A DNA stretch of 64,000 bases from Pseudomonas oryzagri (GTDB taxonomy: Bacteria; Pseudomonadota; Gammaproteobacteria; Pseudomonadales; Pseudomonadaceae), in contig NZ_JAJHPU010000008.1 of NCBI RefSeq assembly GCF_020831405.1, positions 146,911 through 210,910 of the forward strand, given 5' to 3'. Positions 18,093 through 27,034 of the stretch are shown here, one piece after another. Each line of letters begins with the position of its first letter. Position 1 is the first letter of the stretch. The translations under genes and the position numbers were made by a program. The notes beneath the pieces were generated by a model, which was not told where the DNA came from, ran no database searches, and was given only the letters and a program-made list of their open reading frames with translations.

Positions 18093-19250
18093 TCAGGCCA
18101 GTTGCGAGCCGCCGTCGAGCCAGCCGCTCACCGCCGGCGCCGGGCGCTGCGGCGGACGCTGCCACTCGGCCGGATCGGGCCAGGTGCGCACGGCGACGCC
18201 GAGGCTGGCGAAGAACTGCTGCGCCTCCTCGGCCAGCGGCTCACCGACCAACAGCGGGGCGTGGGTGCGCGAGAAGCCCAGCACGTCGCGCAGCGGCCGG
18301 CGCACCAAGACGCGACCGAGCAGACGACGCAGCAGGCCGGGACGCCGCGCCAGCGCCCAGTCGACCAGGCGGCGCTGCCAGCTGCCCGGCTGCGGCAGGC
18401 GCGCCAGCGCCAACTCGTAAAGGCGCCCGTAGGTCTCGCGGGTGCCGGCCACCAGGGTCGGCCCCAGCTCGCGGCGGTCGTTGTCGCGGGTGGCCAGGTT
18501 CTCCGGGAAGTTGAGGCGGAAGCCGGCGATCAGCCAGGGCGCCAGCAGGTAGCGCGCCTGGCCGCCGGCGGCGAAGGCGCGCGCGGCCAGGGCTTCCTCG
18601 TCGGCGCCGAGCTGCTCGACGCGCACCAGCCGGCGCCCCTGCTGGAGCAGCTCGGCATGGCTGATGCGCTGCTGCTCGAGGCCGCCGTCGGCGCCGCGTC
18701 GGTAGAAGGCGAAGGCGCTGCGCTCGGCGCGCGCCTGCGGCGCCGTTTGGGTCGCCGTGGCCTCGGCGAGCAGGCGGGCGTAGGCCTGCGCCCCGCCCTC
18801 CTCCTCGCTCACCCCGCGACCGTCGGCGTAGAACGCCAGGCGCGGGGCGAGCGCGGCGGCCTGCAGGCGCTGCAACTCCTCCAGGCCCTCGGCGAAGACG
18901 AACTCCGGTTGCAATTCGCGCAGCAGCTCGAGCTGATCGCCCGCCGCCTCCAGCGGATCGAACAGCGCCGCCACCCCGCCCAGCCACTGCGCGGCCAGCG
19001 CCGCCAGCAGCGCCTCGGGGCGCGGCCGGCTGAGGATCGCCAGGGTCGAGCCGCCGGCGAAGCCGCGCGCCTGCAGGGCGCCGGCCAGCGTGCTCACCTC
19101 GGCGGCGACCTGCGCCCAGCGGCGCACCTGCCAGACGCCCAGGCGCTTATGGCGCAGGGCGATGCCCGCGCCCTGCTGGCGCGCCTGCCACTGCAGCCAC
19201 TCGGGCAAGGTGGCGGGCGCACTCGCCCCGCCGTCCGCGAACCGAACCAT
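18093..19250 (-). CDS. Degenerate acyl-CoA-synthetase-like protein (cluster 1)
   Basis: 385-aa protein related to the N-terminal lobe of the ~650-aa AMP-binding acyl-CoA ligases that often sit beside Liv-type transporters. Residues 35-75 (RRWAQVAAEVSTLAGALQ) and 280-365 (LRDVLGFSRTHAPLLVGE) align with that family from memory. The phosphate-binding core, normally TSGTTGxPK, is replaced at residues 183-192 by YRRGADGG. The protein ends where the YGxTE motif should be and lacks the C-terminal domain with the catalytic Lys. Adenylation is therefore unlikely. It lies between sfnG and the LivG ATPase with AAGGAG upstream, and an equally degenerate homologue sits at the same place in cluster 2 (40231-41193). 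Confidence 0.75.
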   Translation of the reverse strand: MVRFADGGASAPATLPEWLQWQARQQGAGIALRHKRLGVWQVRRWAQVAAEVSTLAGALQARGFAGGSTLAILSRPRPEALLAALAAQWLGGVAALFDPLEAAGDQLELLRELQPEFVFAEGLEELQRLQAAALAPRLAFYADGRGVSEEEGGAQAYARLLAEATATQTAPQARAERSAFAFYRRGADGGLEQQRISHAELLQQGRRLVRVEQLGADEEALAARAFAAGGQARYLLAPWLIAGFRLNFPENLATRDNDRRELGPTLVAGTRETYGRLYELALARLPQPGSWQRRLVDWALARRPGLLRRLLGRVLVRRPLRDVLGFSRTHAPLLVGEPLAEEAQQFFASLGVAVRTWPDPAEWQRPPQRPAPAVSGWLDGGSQLA

Positions 19251-19260
19251 GGCCCGCTCC

Positions 19261-20349
19261 TTACGCCGCGGCTTTCGCGGCGGCGCGCTGGGCTTCCAGC
19301 TCGCGCACCAGCGGCAGCACCTTCTCGCCGAAGTAGGCGACCTCTTCCTGGAAGTGCAGGAAGCCGCTGAGGATCAGGTCGACGCCGACGTCCTTGAGGG
19401 CGACGATACGCTCGGCGATCTGCTGCGGGGTGCCGATCAGGTTGGTCTTGAAGCCGTCGTTGTACTGCACCAGGTCCTCGAAGGTGGACTTGGCCCAGTT
19501 GCCCTCGCCTTCCGGGCTGGCCTTGCCGGCCTGCTTGACCTCGTGGCCGAAGGCGTTGACCGCTTCCGGGTCGGCCTTGGCGATGATCTCGGCCAGCACC
19601 GCGCGGGCCTCCTCCTCGGTGTCGCGGGCGATGATGAAGGCGTTCACGCCGACCTTGACCTGGTGGTTGTTGGCCGCCGCCTTGGCGCGGATGTCGTCGA
19701 CCTGCGCCTTGATGCCCTCCACCGTGTTGCCGTTGGTGAAGTACCAGTCGGAGGCACGCGAGGCCATGTCGCGCGCGGCGCGCGAGCTGCCGCCCTGGAA
19801 GATCTCCGGAACCTGCGCCGGCTTGGGTTTCAGGCTGTAGTTGTGGAAGCGGTAGAAGTCGCCCTTGTAGGTGAAATCGTCGCGGGTCCAGATGCCGCGC
19901 AGCACGTCGATGAACTCTTCCGAGCGGCGATAGCGCTCGTCGTGCTCCAGCCACGGCTCGCCGATGGCGGTGAATTCGCCGCGGAACCAGCCGGAAACGA
20001 TGTTCACCGCAATGCGGCCGTTGGTCAGCTCGGAAATGGTCGAGATCTGCTTGGCCAGCACCGCCGGATGCCACGGGCCCGGCAGGATCGCGGCGATCAC
20101 CCGCAGCTTCTCGGTCGACGCCAGCAGCGCGTGGCTGATGGCCACCGACTCGTGCTGGAATTCGGCGCCGTAGCCGGCGGTGAAGCGGATCTGCGACAGC
20201 GCGTACTCGAAGCCGGCGTTCTCGGCGATCTGCGCCAGCTTGCGGTTGTAGTCGATGTCCCAGCTGGTGCGCTGCTCGATCTTGCTGACCACCAGGCCGC
20301 CGCTGACGTTGGGTACCCAGTAGGCGAATTTGATGTTGTTCTGGCTCAT
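19261..20349 (-). CDS. sfnG: FMNH2-dependent dimethylsulfone monooxygenase SfnG
   Basis: 362-aa luciferase-like (LLM class) monooxygenase. Diagnostic stretches are KFAYWVPNVSGGLVVSKIEQRT, IAAILPGPWHPAVLAKQ, NGRIAVNIVSGWFRGEF and FQGGSSRAARDMA. SfnG uses FMNH2 and O2 to convert dimethylsulfone to methanesulfinate. It follows sfnF by 42 bp on the same strand; this is the known sfnFG pair. GGAGA precedes the ATG. The pair is read from the sigma-54 promoter at 21010-21025, consistent with the known control of sfnFG by SfnR and RpoN. Confidence 0.92.
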   Translation of the reverse strand: MSQNNIKFAYWVPNVSGGLVVSKIEQRTSWDIDYNRKLAQIAENAGFEYALSQIRFTAGYGAEFQHESVAISHALLASTEKLRVIAAILPGPWHPAVLAKQISTISELTNGRIAVNIVSGWFRGEFTAIGEPWLEHDERYRRSEEFIDVLRGIWTRDDFTYKGDFYRFHNYSLKPKPAQVPEIFQGGSSRAARDMASRASDWYFTNGNTVEGIKAQVDDIRAKAAANNHQVKVGVNAFIIARDTEEEARAVLAEIIAKADPEAVNAFGHEVKQAGKASPEGEGNWAKSTFEDLVQYNDGFKTNLIGTPQQIAERIVALKDVGVDLILSGFLHFQEEVAYFGEKVLPLVRELEAQRAAAKAAA

Positions 20350-20391
20350 GTTGCTTCTCCGTATCGGAAGGCAGTAAGGGATAGAGGGGAA

Positions 20392-20958
20392 TCAGGCCGC
20401 GCCAAGGCGGGCCGGGTGTGCACGCAAGGCAAGGGACGACAGCGCGCGCTCGACGGCCAGCGCGATGCGGTCGTGCAGCGCCGGGCTGGCGATGCGGTAG
20501 TTGTCGAAATCGGTCTCGGCGCCGTACACGCCGATCGGCAGGCTCTGCGCCTGGAAGAAGGCGAACAGCGGGCGCAGCTGGTGGTCGATCACCAGCGCGT
20601 GGCGGTCGCTGCCGCCGGTGGCGGCGAGCAGCACCGGCACGTCTTCCAGGGCACGGTGGTCGACGAAGTCGAACAGGTGCTTGAACAGGCCGGTGTAGGA
20701 AGCGCGGTAGACGGGGCTGGCGGCGATCAGCAGGTCGGCGTTCTCGATGGCCAGCAGGTCGTCGCGCAGCGTCTGCGGCAGCTGCTCGCGGCTGAGCACC
20801 CCGGCGAACTGCGGACCGATCTCGCTCAGTTCGATCAGTCGCACCTCGACCGGCAGCGCCTGCTCCAGCCCCTCGAGCAGCGCCTTGACCAGCACCAGGG
20901 TGCGCGACGGCCGCTGCACGCTGCCGGACACCGCCACCACCTTCAGTTTCTTGCTCAT
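20392..20958 (-). CDS. sfnF: NAD(P)H-dependent FMN reductase SfnF (MsuE family)
   Basis: 188-aa flavodoxin-fold FMN reductase, clearly paralogous to SfnE: GSVQRPSRT near residues 11-19, ASPVYRASYTGLFKHLFDFV, and ATGGSDRHALVIDHQLRPLF. It should supply FMNH2 to SfnG. First gene of the operon running to 13547; start about 50 bases downstream of the -24/-12 promoter, with GAGG upstream of the ATG. Confidence 0.9.
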   Translation of the reverse strand: MSKKLKVVAVSGSVQRPSRTLVLVKALLEGLEQALPVEVRLIELSEIGPQFAGVLSREQLPQTLRDDLLAIENADLLIAASPVYRASYTGLFKHLFDFVDHRALEDVPVLLAATGGSDRHALVIDHQLRPLFAFFQAQSLPIGVYGAETDFDNYRIASPALHDRIALAVERALSSLALRAHPARLGAA

Positions 20959-21009
20959 CGTTCAGCCTCGTTGCCGGGGGCGCCGGAGCGGCACCCGCAA
21001 GAGACCTAG

Positions 21010-21025
21010 AGCAGCAACCGTGCCA
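21010..21025 (-). promoter_or_regulatory. Sigma-54 promoter of the sfnFG-transporter operon
   Basis: On the minus strand TGGCACGGTTGCTGCT has GG and GC separated by exactly 10 bases. It is identical base for base to the promoter at 25419-25434. Confidence 0.8.
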
Positions 21026-21043
21026 ACCAATAAAACCCTTTAA

Positions 21044-21056
21044 AATCAGTATGTTA
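21044..21056 (+). promoter_or_regulatory. IHF-like site in the sfnFG promoter
   Basis: AATCAGTATGTTA is an exact match to WATCARNNNNTTR and follows an A/T tract (CCCTTTAAAA). It lies between the activator site and the -24 box. Similar blocks occur at four other promoters in the window. Confidence 0.5.
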
Positions 21057-21108
21057 CGAACAAATTGCGATTTTCCGCGCTGTGCTGACCCCAGCAGCCT
21101 GTTGAACG

Positions 21109-21128
21109 GCTGTTGCCGGGGCAACAGC
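21109..21128. promoter_or_regulatory. Upstream activator site for sfnFG (probable SfnR site)
   Basis: GCTGTTGCCGGGGCAACAGC has perfect 9-bp arms GCTGTTGCC/GGCAACAGC and is the most symmetrical member of the set. There are 83 bp between it and the -24 box. sfnFG is the established SfnR target, which makes this the best reference site in the window. Confidence 0.75.
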
Positions 21129-21240
21129 GTGCGCAGGAACGCACATGGCCGCGGCCGGGCCTGGCTGTTGGCGGAACAACACCCCGGACTGCCGCTGGAG
21201 GAACGGGCGTGCCGGGGCAAGACAGGGCGACGAGAAATGC

Positions 21241-21267
21241 AAAACGCCCGGTGCATGGCACCGGGCG
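21241..21267 (-). terminator. Rho-independent terminator after metN
   Basis: Perfect 10-bp stem CGCCCGGTGC/GCACCGGGCG with a 3-base loop; read on the minus strand it is followed by TTTT. It ends the sfnB-metI-metQ-metN transcript before the sfnFG control region. Confidence 0.8.
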
Positions 21268-21321
21268 CTGGAGGGGTCGGCGTGGCTGGCGAATCACCCC
21301 GGACCGTGAGGCGCGGATAAG

Positions 21322-22374
21322 CTAGCCGGCGAGCAGCTCGACGCGGTCGGCCACCCGCCCGGCGCGGGCCAGCAGCTCGCCCTGCTCCGCCCGTGCGGCG
21401 CTGACCCTTACCCGCAGGCGGCCGAGCGCGCGGCCCTGGATGCGTTCGATTTCGCCGTGCAGCAGGCGCACACCGCGGCCGAGCGCCTCGACGATGGCGT
21501 GCAGGTCCGGCTCGTGGGAACGCGCGCCGGTGTAGTGCAGATCCAGCAGGATCTCGTCCGGTGGCGGCGCGCCGGCCGCCCGGCCGTCCTGCGGATGGTG
21601 CTGCAGGGTGCCGAGCAGGCTGCGGGTCACCGCATGGCGCGGGTCGCCGAACACCTGCCAGACCTCGCCCTGCTCCACCACCGCGCCGTGCTCGAGGACC
21701 ACCACGCGGTCGCAGATCTCGCGGATCACCTCCATCTCGTGGGTGATCAGCACGATGGTCAGGCCGAAGCGGCGATTGACGTCGCGCAGCAGGGCGAGGA
21801 TCGCCTGGGTGCTCTCCGGGTCGAGCGCCGAGGTGGCTTCGTCGCACAGCAGGATGTCCGGTTGCAGCACCAGCGCGCGGGCGATGCCGACCCGCTGCTT
21901 CTGCCCGCCGGAAAGCTGCGCCGGATAGGCGTCGCGCTTGTCGAGCAGGCCGACCAGCTGCAGCAGCTCGCCGACCCGCCATTCCAGCTCGGCGCCCTTG
22001 ATGCCGGCCAGGCGCAACGGCAGCGCGACGTTCTCGCCGACCGTCTTGGCGGTCATCAGGTTGAAGTGCTGGAAGATCATGCCGACCCGCCGGCGCAGTT
22101 GCGCCAGGCGCCGGGAGTCGCAGGCGCCGATGTCCTCGCCGTCGATCAGCACGCGGCCGTCGCTGGGCAGCTCCAGGCCGTTGAGCAGGCGCAGCAGCGA
22201 GGACTTGCCGGCGCCGCTGCGACCGATGATGCCGAACACCTCGCCGCGACGGATCTCCAGGTCGATGTCGCGCAGGGCGTGCACCTGCTGCGCTCGGCCG
22301 GGATAGGACTTGCCGATGCCGGCCAGGCGGATATGCACCTGCGCAGCGCTCGGCACGGAATTGAAACTGCTCAC
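21322..22374 (-). CDS. metN: Methionine-type ABC transporter ATPase (MetN)
   Basis: About 350-aa ATPase with Walker [10 protein letters not shown]-loop IFQHFNLM, signature LSGGQKQR, Walker [17 protein letters not shown] and a C-terminal NIL-type regulatory domain (from about residue 265) that binds methionine in MetN. GTG at 22374 is chosen because GAGGTGG lies about 9 bases upstream; a GTG at 22386 is possible. It is the last gene after sfnB, metI and metQ, not the first as in the usual metNIQ order. Transport of methionine or an oxidised organosulfur analogue is likely. Confidence 0.87.
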   Translation of the reverse strand: MSSFNSVPSAAQVHIRLAGIGKSYPGRAQQVHALRDIDLEIRRGEVFGIIGRSGAGKSSLLRLLNGLELPSDGRVLIDGEDIGACDSRRLAQLRRRVGMIFQHFNLMTAKTVGENVALPLRLAGIKGAELEWRVGELLQLVGLLDKRDAYPAQLSGGQKQRVGIARALVLQPDILLCDEATSALDPESTQAILALLRDVNRRFGLTIVLITHEMEVIREICDRVVVLEHGAVVEQGEVWQVFGDPRHAVTRSLLGTLQHHPQDGRAAGAPPPDEILLDLHYTGARSHEPDLHAIVEALGRGVRLLHGEIERIQGRALGRLRVRVSAARAEQGELLARAGRVADRVELLAG

Positions 22375-22448
22375 GGCTGAAACCACCTCGAAGCGGAAGG
22401 GATAGTCCGCGCGGCGCGGGCGCCGGCGGACGTTGGCACGACGGCGGC

Positions 22449-23219
22449 TCAGAAGCCGGGCGCGATCTGCCCCTTGTAGCGGGCCAGGATGAACTCGCGG
22501 ACTTCCGGCGAATTGAGCGCCTTGGCCAGCTTCTGGATGCCCGGGTCCTTGATGTTGTCCGGACGGGCGACCAGGAACTCGACGTACAGGTCCTTGCCCT
22601 TCTCGACGATCAGCGCGCTGTTTGTGTCGATGCCGGCTTCCAGCGCGTAGTTGGCGAACACGAACGCCAGGTCGACCTGGTTCACCGCGCGGGCCAGCAG
22701 CGCCCCTTCCAGCTCGCGGATCTTCAGCTTCTTCGGGTTCTCGGCGATGTCCCTGGGCGTCGCCAGGGTGTTGCTCGGGTCCTTGAGCTTGATCAGCCCC
22801 GCCTCGTGCAGCAGCACCAGCGCCCGGCCGGTGTTCACCGGGTCGTTGGGGATGGCCACACTGGCGCCGTCCTTGAGCTCGGAAAGCTGCTTGATGCGCG
22901 TCGAGTAGGCGCCGAACGGCTCGATGTGCACGCCGACCACCGGCACCAGGTCGGTCTTGCGGGTGGCGTTGAACTCGTCGAGGAACGGCCGGTACTGGTA
23001 GTAGTTGGCGTCGAGGTTCTTCTCCGCCAGCTGCACGTTGGGCTGGATGAAGTCGGTGAACACCTTGATGTCGAGATCGACGCCCTGCTTGGCGAGCGCC
23101 GGTTTGACGAACTCGAGGATCTCCGCGTGCGGCACCGGGGTGGCGCCGACGACCAGCTTCTCGCTGGCGTGGGCGCTCAGGGACAGGACGGCAGCCAGGA
23201 TGGCCAAGGACTTTTTCAT
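22449..23219 (-). CDS. metQ: Methionine-type ABC transporter binding protein (MetQ/NlpA family)
   Basis: 256-aa binding protein of the NlpA/MetQ family: [47 protein letters not shown] and [23 protein letters not shown]. The signal peptide ends at HAS-E without a lipobox Cys, so it is predicted to be a free periplasmic protein rather than a lipoprotein. Encoded between the permease and the ATPase genes. The partner MetN has a NIL domain, supporting a methionine-like ligand, but the sulfur-regulon context leaves room for a related compound. Confidence 0.87.
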   Translation of the reverse strand: MKKSLAILAAVLSLSAHASEKLVVGATPVPHAEILEFVKPALAKQGVDLDIKVFTDFIQPNVQLAEKNLDANYYQYRPFLDEFNATRKTDLVPVVGVHIEPFGAYSTRIKQLSELKDGASVAIPNDPVNTGRALVLLHEAGLIKLKDPSNTLATPRDIAENPKKLKIRELEGALLARAVNQVDLAFVFANYALEAGIDTNSALIVEKGKDLYVEFLVARPDNIKDPGIQKLAKALNSPEVREFILARYKGQIAPGF

Positions 23220-23322
23220 GGTCTTGCTCCGAAAAATGAGAGTGGCCGTCGTGGGGCGGACGTAGGGCCTGCGGCAGCGGACCCGGCTGCCGCGTGCGGG
23301 TATCACGAAAGAACGTGGGCGT

Positions 23323-23988
23323 TCAGCGCCGGGTGAAGTGGCTCACCAGGCGGTCGCCGCTCACCTGCAGCGCCTGCACCAGGAGGATCAGCAGCAGCAC
23401 GGTGACCACCATCACGTCGGTCTGGAAGCGCTGGTAGCCGAAGCGGATCGCCAGATCGCCCAGGCCGCCGCCGCCGATCACCCCGGCCATCGCGGTGTAG
23501 TCCACTAGCACGATGGCGGTCACGGTGACCGCGGCGATCAGTCCGGTGCGCGCCTCGGGCAGCAGGGTGTGCCAGATGAGCTGCCAGGTGCTGCCGCCCA
23601 TCGCCTGGGTCGCCTCGATCAGGCCGCGGTCCACCTCGCGCAGCGCGGTTTCCACCAGGCGGGCAAAGAACGGCGTGCAACCGGCCACCAGCGGCGGGAT
23701 GGCGCCGCGCACACCCAGCGAGCTGCCGGTGAGCAGCGTGGTGAGCGGAATCAGCACGATCAGCAGGATGATGAACGGCAGCGAACGCAGCGCGTTGACC
23801 GCCACCGACAGCGCCCGGTACAGGCGCGGCTGGGCCAGCAGCTGGCGTTGCCCGGTGAGGAACAGCAGAACGCCCAGCGGCAGGCCGAGCAGCACCGTGC
23901 AGCCCAGGGCGCCGGCCAGCATGGTCAGGGTGTCGAGGCACGCCTGGCCGATGTCGCTCCAGTCGAGGTTACGCAGCAGCTCGCTCAT
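23323..23988 (-). CDS. metI: Methionine-type ABC transporter permease (MetI)
   Basis: 221-aa permease with five or so hydrophobic segments. NALRSLPFIILLIVLIPLTTLL and GLIEATQAMGGSTWQLIWHTLLPEAR are MetI signatures, the second being the ATPase-contact loop. Encoded 84 bp downstream of sfnB on the same strand and 103 bp upstream of metQ. Confidence 0.88.
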   Translation of the reverse strand: MSELLRNLDWSDIGQACLDTLTMLAGALGCTVLLGLPLGVLLFLTGQRQLLAQPRLYRALSVAVNALRSLPFIILLIVLIPLTTLLTGSSLGVRGAIPPLVAGCTPFFARLVETALREVDRGLIEATQAMGGSTWQLIWHTLLPEARTGLIAAVTVTAIVLVDYTAMAGVIGGGGLGDLAIRFGYQRFQTDVMVVTVLLLILLVQALQVSGDRLVSHFTRR

Positions 23989-24072
23989 CGCCGGCTACCT
24001 CGCTGTCGCGGTACGCGCACCGGCGCGTGACGGCCGGAGGCGGGACGGATCTTGCCGAGCATGCGCGCCCCC

Positions 24073-25299
24073 TCACGACCAGTCATGGCGCGGCGGCTTG
24101 GCGCCGTTGAGCAGCCAGTTGCCGACCACGTGGTACTTCCAGCGCACCGGGTCGTGCAGGGTGTGCACGCGGGCGTTGCGCCAGTGGCGGTCGAGGTTGT
24201 GCCGCTTGAGGGTCGAGCGGGTGCCGCCCAGCTCGAACAGCCGGTTGGTGGCCTCGATGGCGACCTCGGTGGTCAGCACCTTGGCCTTGGCCACCGCCAG
24301 CGACGCGGCGGCGACGTTGTCCTCGTCGGGAGCCGGCTTGGCACGGTCGAGGACCTTGCCGGCGCGCTCGAGCAGCGCCTCGGCCGCCGCCAGGCGAATG
24401 TCCAGGCCGCCGACCTGGACGATGGTCAGCGGGTCCTCGCTGGCCTTGTCCAATCCTGAGTCGATCCATGGCCGGGCCTGCTCGCGGACGAAGGCGATGG
24501 TGTCCTCCAGCGCGGCGCGGGCGATGCCGGCGTCGATGGCGGCGGTGGTGATCTGCGCGAACGGCCCGGCCAGGGTCGGGCTCTCGTAGGAGCGGTAGCT
24601 GGGGAACAGGTTGAACGCCGGCACGCGCAGGCCGTCGGCCAGTACCGTGCCGCTGGAGGTGGTGCGCTGGCCGATGCTGTCCCAGTCGTCGACCACCACC
24701 AGCCCCGGCGTGCCGCGCTCCACGAAGGCCAATTGCCCACGGCCCTCCTCGTCCAGCGCCAGCACGCCGAGCCAGTGGGCGTACAGCGAGCCGGTGCAGT
24801 AGCCCTTGCGGCCGTCGATGCGATAGCCGTCGCCCTCGCGGACGATGCGGGTTTGCAGGTCCTGCACGTGCTTGCCGCCCGTCTCCGACAGCGCGTTGGC
24901 GAAGCGGTGGCCCTTGAGCACCAGCTCGAAGAAGAAGCGCTTCTGCGCCTCGCTGCCCTGCAGGCGCACGTCTTCGAGCAGGCAGTAGTGGTTCTGCGGG
25001 ATCTGCCCCAGCGACGGATCGGCGGCCGAGACGATGGCGATCACCTCGGCCAGGGTGGCGAAGGACACCTCGGCGCCGCCGTAGGCCCTGGGTACGGTGA
25101 TGCCCCACAGGCCGCTGTCGGAGAAGGCGTCGACCACCTCGGGCGGCACCGCGCGCTGCAGATCGCGCTCGGCGGCGCCCGGGCGCAGCAACGCGGCCAC
25201 CCGGTGGGCGACCGCGATGGCCTCGGCGTCGTCGCGGATGACATGGGCGTTGGGCTGGTTGAGCGGGTAGTGGGCAGGCTGTTGCGAAGCGAAAGACAT
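24073..25299 (-). CDS. sfnB: SfnB-family sulfur acquisition oxidoreductase (acyl-CoA dehydrogenase fold)
   Basis: 408-aa flavoprotein of the acyl-CoA dehydrogenase fold, SfnB branch: SGLWGITVPRAYGGAEVSFATLAEV, IPQNHYCLLEDVRLQG, SIGQRTTSSGTVLADGL and the C-terminal LDRHWRNARVHTLHDPVRWKY. SfnB proteins are associated with sulfur-starvation loci; their reaction is presumed to be flavin-dependent oxygenation of a sulfur compound but is poorly defined. It starts the operon with metI, metQ and metN and is read from the sigma-54 promoter at 25419. A paralogue lies at 28177-29418. Confidence 0.88.
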   Translation of the reverse strand: MSFASQQPAHYPLNQPNAHVIRDDAEAIAVAHRVAALLRPGAAERDLQRAVPPEVVDAFSDSGLWGITVPRAYGGAEVSFATLAEVIAIVSAADPSLGQIPQNHYCLLEDVRLQGSEAQKRFFFELVLKGHRFANALSETGGKHVQDLQTRIVREGDGYRIDGRKGYCTGSLYAHWLGVLALDEEGRGQLAFVERGTPGLVVVDDWDSIGQRTTSSGTVLADGLRVPAFNLFPSYRSYESPTLAGPFAQITTAAIDAGIARAALEDTIAFVREQARPWIDSGLDKASEDPLTIVQVGGLDIRLAAAEALLERAGKVLDRAKPAPDEDNVAAASLAVAKAKVLTTEVAIEATNRLFELGGTRSTLKRHNLDRHWRNARVHTLHDPVRWKYHVVGNWLLNGAKPPRHDWS

Positions 25300-25418
25300 G
25301 TTCGTCCTCTCTGGGGTGGGGCGGAGGCTTTACCGCTCGAGTGGCGCGGAGGCTTGCGAGCCCGCAGGCGGCCGGTGGACTGGGCCGTCGGCCTGGCGCG
25401 GCCCCGCCACAGGTCCTG

Positions 25419-25434
25419 AGCAGCAACCGTGCCA
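25419..25434 (-). promoter_or_regulatory. Sigma-54 promoter of the sfnB-metIQN operon
   Basis: Minus-strand TGGCACGGTTGCTGCT, with GG and GC 10 bases apart and identical to the sfnFG promoter. An AT-rich block (25445-25470) follows upstream, as at sfnFG. Confidence 0.8.
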
Positions 25435-25517
25435 AACCATAAAATCCTTTAAAAACATCAACTTATGGTTATTCGCCAAGAGTGGCCGGTGCGCTGACCG
25501 GCGCAGCTTGCTGAATG

Positions 25518-25537
25518 ACTGTTGCCCGGCGAACAGT
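25518..25537. promoter_or_regulatory. Upstream activator site for sfnB-metIQN (probable SfnR site)
   Basis: ACTGTTGCCCGGCGAACAGT has arms ACTGTT/AACAGT with an 8-bp spacer. There are 83 bp between it and the -24 box at 25434. It may also serve the divergent promoter at 25699. Confidence 0.72.
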
Positions 25538-25594
25538 CGCGCTGCCAACAGCCGCGCCCACAGACCCGCGCCTCCGGGCGGCAAGGCGACACCC

Positions 25595-25614
25595 GCTGTT
25601 GCCAGCGCAGCAGC
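25595..25614. promoter_or_regulatory. Upstream activator site for the DszC-like gene (imperfect)
   Basis: GCTGTTGCCAGCGCAGCAGC has a good left arm and an imperfect right arm. There are 84 bp between it and the -24 box at 25699, the same distance as at the other promoters, which is the main reason to accept it. Confidence 0.5.
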
Positions 25615-25698
25615 AGCCCAGCAACTTGCCCCTTTGCCAACAGCGCAGAATCCGCCGCGATTGGCTGCAACCCGCATGAATCCTGGCTTTGCGCCACC

Positions 25699-25714
25699 TG
25701 GCACGGGCTGTGCC
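25699..25714 (+). promoter_or_regulatory. Sigma-54 promoter of the DszC-like gene at 25782
   Basis: TGGCACGGGCTGTGCC has GG and GC 10 bases apart. It lies 68 bp upstream of the start codon. With the promoter at 25419 it forms a divergent pair of sigma-54 promoters in one 482-bp intergenic region. Confidence 0.7.
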
Positions 25715-25781
25715 ATGTGTTTCACAACGGCACCCGCGGCCATCCCGGCCCGCCCCAGCAGACCGTTTCAGGAGCCATCCC

Positions 25782-27020
25782 ATGACTGCCCAGCAACAAC
25801 TCAAAGCCCTTTCCACCGGCGCCGACTACGAACAGCTGGCCGCGCGCTTCCGGCCGATCTTCGCGCGCATCGCCGAAGGCGCCGTCGAGCGCGAGCGCAG
25901 CCGCAGCCTGCCCTACGAGCAGATCCAGTGGCTGAAGGAGGCGGGCTTCGGCGCCGTGCGCGTGCCGGTGGCCTACGGCGGCGCCGGCGCCTCGCTGCCG
26001 CAGCTGTTCCAGCTGTTGATCGAGCTGGCCGAGGCCGACTCCAGCGTGCCGCAGGCGCTGCGCGGCCACTTCGCCTTCGTCGAGGACCGCCTCAACGCCC
26101 ACGCCAGTGCGCCACAGGACAAGTGGTTCGCCCGCTTCGTCGCCGGCGAGCTGGTCGGCAACGCCTGGACCGAGGTCGGCGACGTGAAGATCGGCGACGT
26201 CATCACCCGCGTCTCGCGTCAGGGCGAGCAGTGGGTGGTCAACGGCACCAAGTACTACAGCACCGGCAGCATCTTCGCCGACTGGATCGACCTGTACGCC
26301 CGCCGCGACGACAACGGCGCCGACGTGATCGCCGCGGTCAGCACCCGCCAGAACGGCGTGCGGCAGAGCGACGACTGGGACGGCTTCGGCCAGCGCACCA
26401 CCGGCAGCGGCACCTCGGTGTTCGTCGACGCAGTGGTCGAGGAAGAGAACATCATCGACTTCGCCACCCGCTTCAAATACCAGACCGCCTTCTACCAGCT
26501 GGTGCTGATCGCCGTGCTGGCCGGCAGCGGCCGCGCCGCGCTGCGCGACTTCTCCCACGAGGTGCGCCAGCGCACGCGCATCTTCAGCACCGGCAACGCA
26601 CCGCGGGTCAGCCAGGACCCGCAGGTGCTGCAGGTGATCGGCAAGGCCTCGGCGCTGGTCTACGCCGCCGAAGCCACCGCCCTGCGCGCCACCATCCCGG
26701 CCCAGCGTGCCTACGAGGCGCGTTTCGGCAACGACGCGGCCGCCGAGCACGCCGCCAACGTGGCCGCCGAGCTGGAGTCGGCGCAGGCCCAGGTGGCCAT
26801 CGCCGAACTGGCGCTGCGCGTCACCACCGACCTGTTCAACGCCTTGGGCGCCTCGGCGACCAGCGAGAAGAAGCAGCTCGACCGCCACTGGCGCAACGCG
26901 CGCACGGCCGCCTCGCACAACCCGCTGATCTACAAGGAACGCATCATCGGCGACCGCGAAGTGAACGGCACCGAGCCGCCCTACGTGTGGCAGATCGGCG
27001 GCAGCCCGGCCATCAAGTGA
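25782..27020 (+). CDS. DszC/SfnC-like flavin monooxygenase (acyl-CoA dehydrogenase fold)
   Basis: 412-aa protein of the acyl-CoA dehydrogenase fold. VPVAYGGAGASLPQLFQLL, TKYYSTGSIFADWIDLYA, DDWDGFGQRTTGSGTSVF and LDRHWRNARTAASHNPLIYKE place it in the DszC-like branch (flavin-dependent sulfur or nitrogen monooxygenases). It differs clearly from the two SfnB proteins nearby. It probably needs FMNH2 from SfnE or SfnF since no reductase is adjacent. The start has CAGGAG eight bases upstream. The substrate is unknown; sulfone, sulfide or sulfinate are candidates because of its predicted SfnR control. Confidence 0.82.
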   Translation: MTAQQQLKALSTGADYEQLAARFRPIFARIAEGAVERERSRSLPYEQIQWLKEAGFGAVRVPVAYGGAGASLPQLFQLLIELAEADSSVPQALRGHFAFVEDRLNAHASAPQDKWFARFVAGELVGNAWTEVGDVKIGDVITRVSRQGEQWVVNGTKYYSTGSIFADWIDLYARRDDNGADVIAAVSTRQNGVRQSDDWDGFGQRTTGSGTSVFVDAVVEEENIIDFATRFKYQTAFYQLVLIAVLAGSGRAALRDFSHEVRQRTRIFSTGNAPRVSQDPQVLQVIGKASALVYAAEATALRATIPAQRAYEARFGNDAAAEHAANVAAELESAQAQVAIAELALRVTTDLFNALGASATSEKKQLDRHWRNARTAASHNPLIYKERIIGDREVNGTEPPYVWQIGGSPAIK

Positions 27021-27034
27021 CGCGGGAGGCCGCC

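Noticed and set aside
18093..19250. Synthetase-like gene considered as a frameshifted pseudogene
   Set aside because: The frame is intact with a good ribosome-binding site, no remnant of the missing C-terminal domain is seen downstream, and a second truncated homologue occupies the same operon position. Kept as a CDS.
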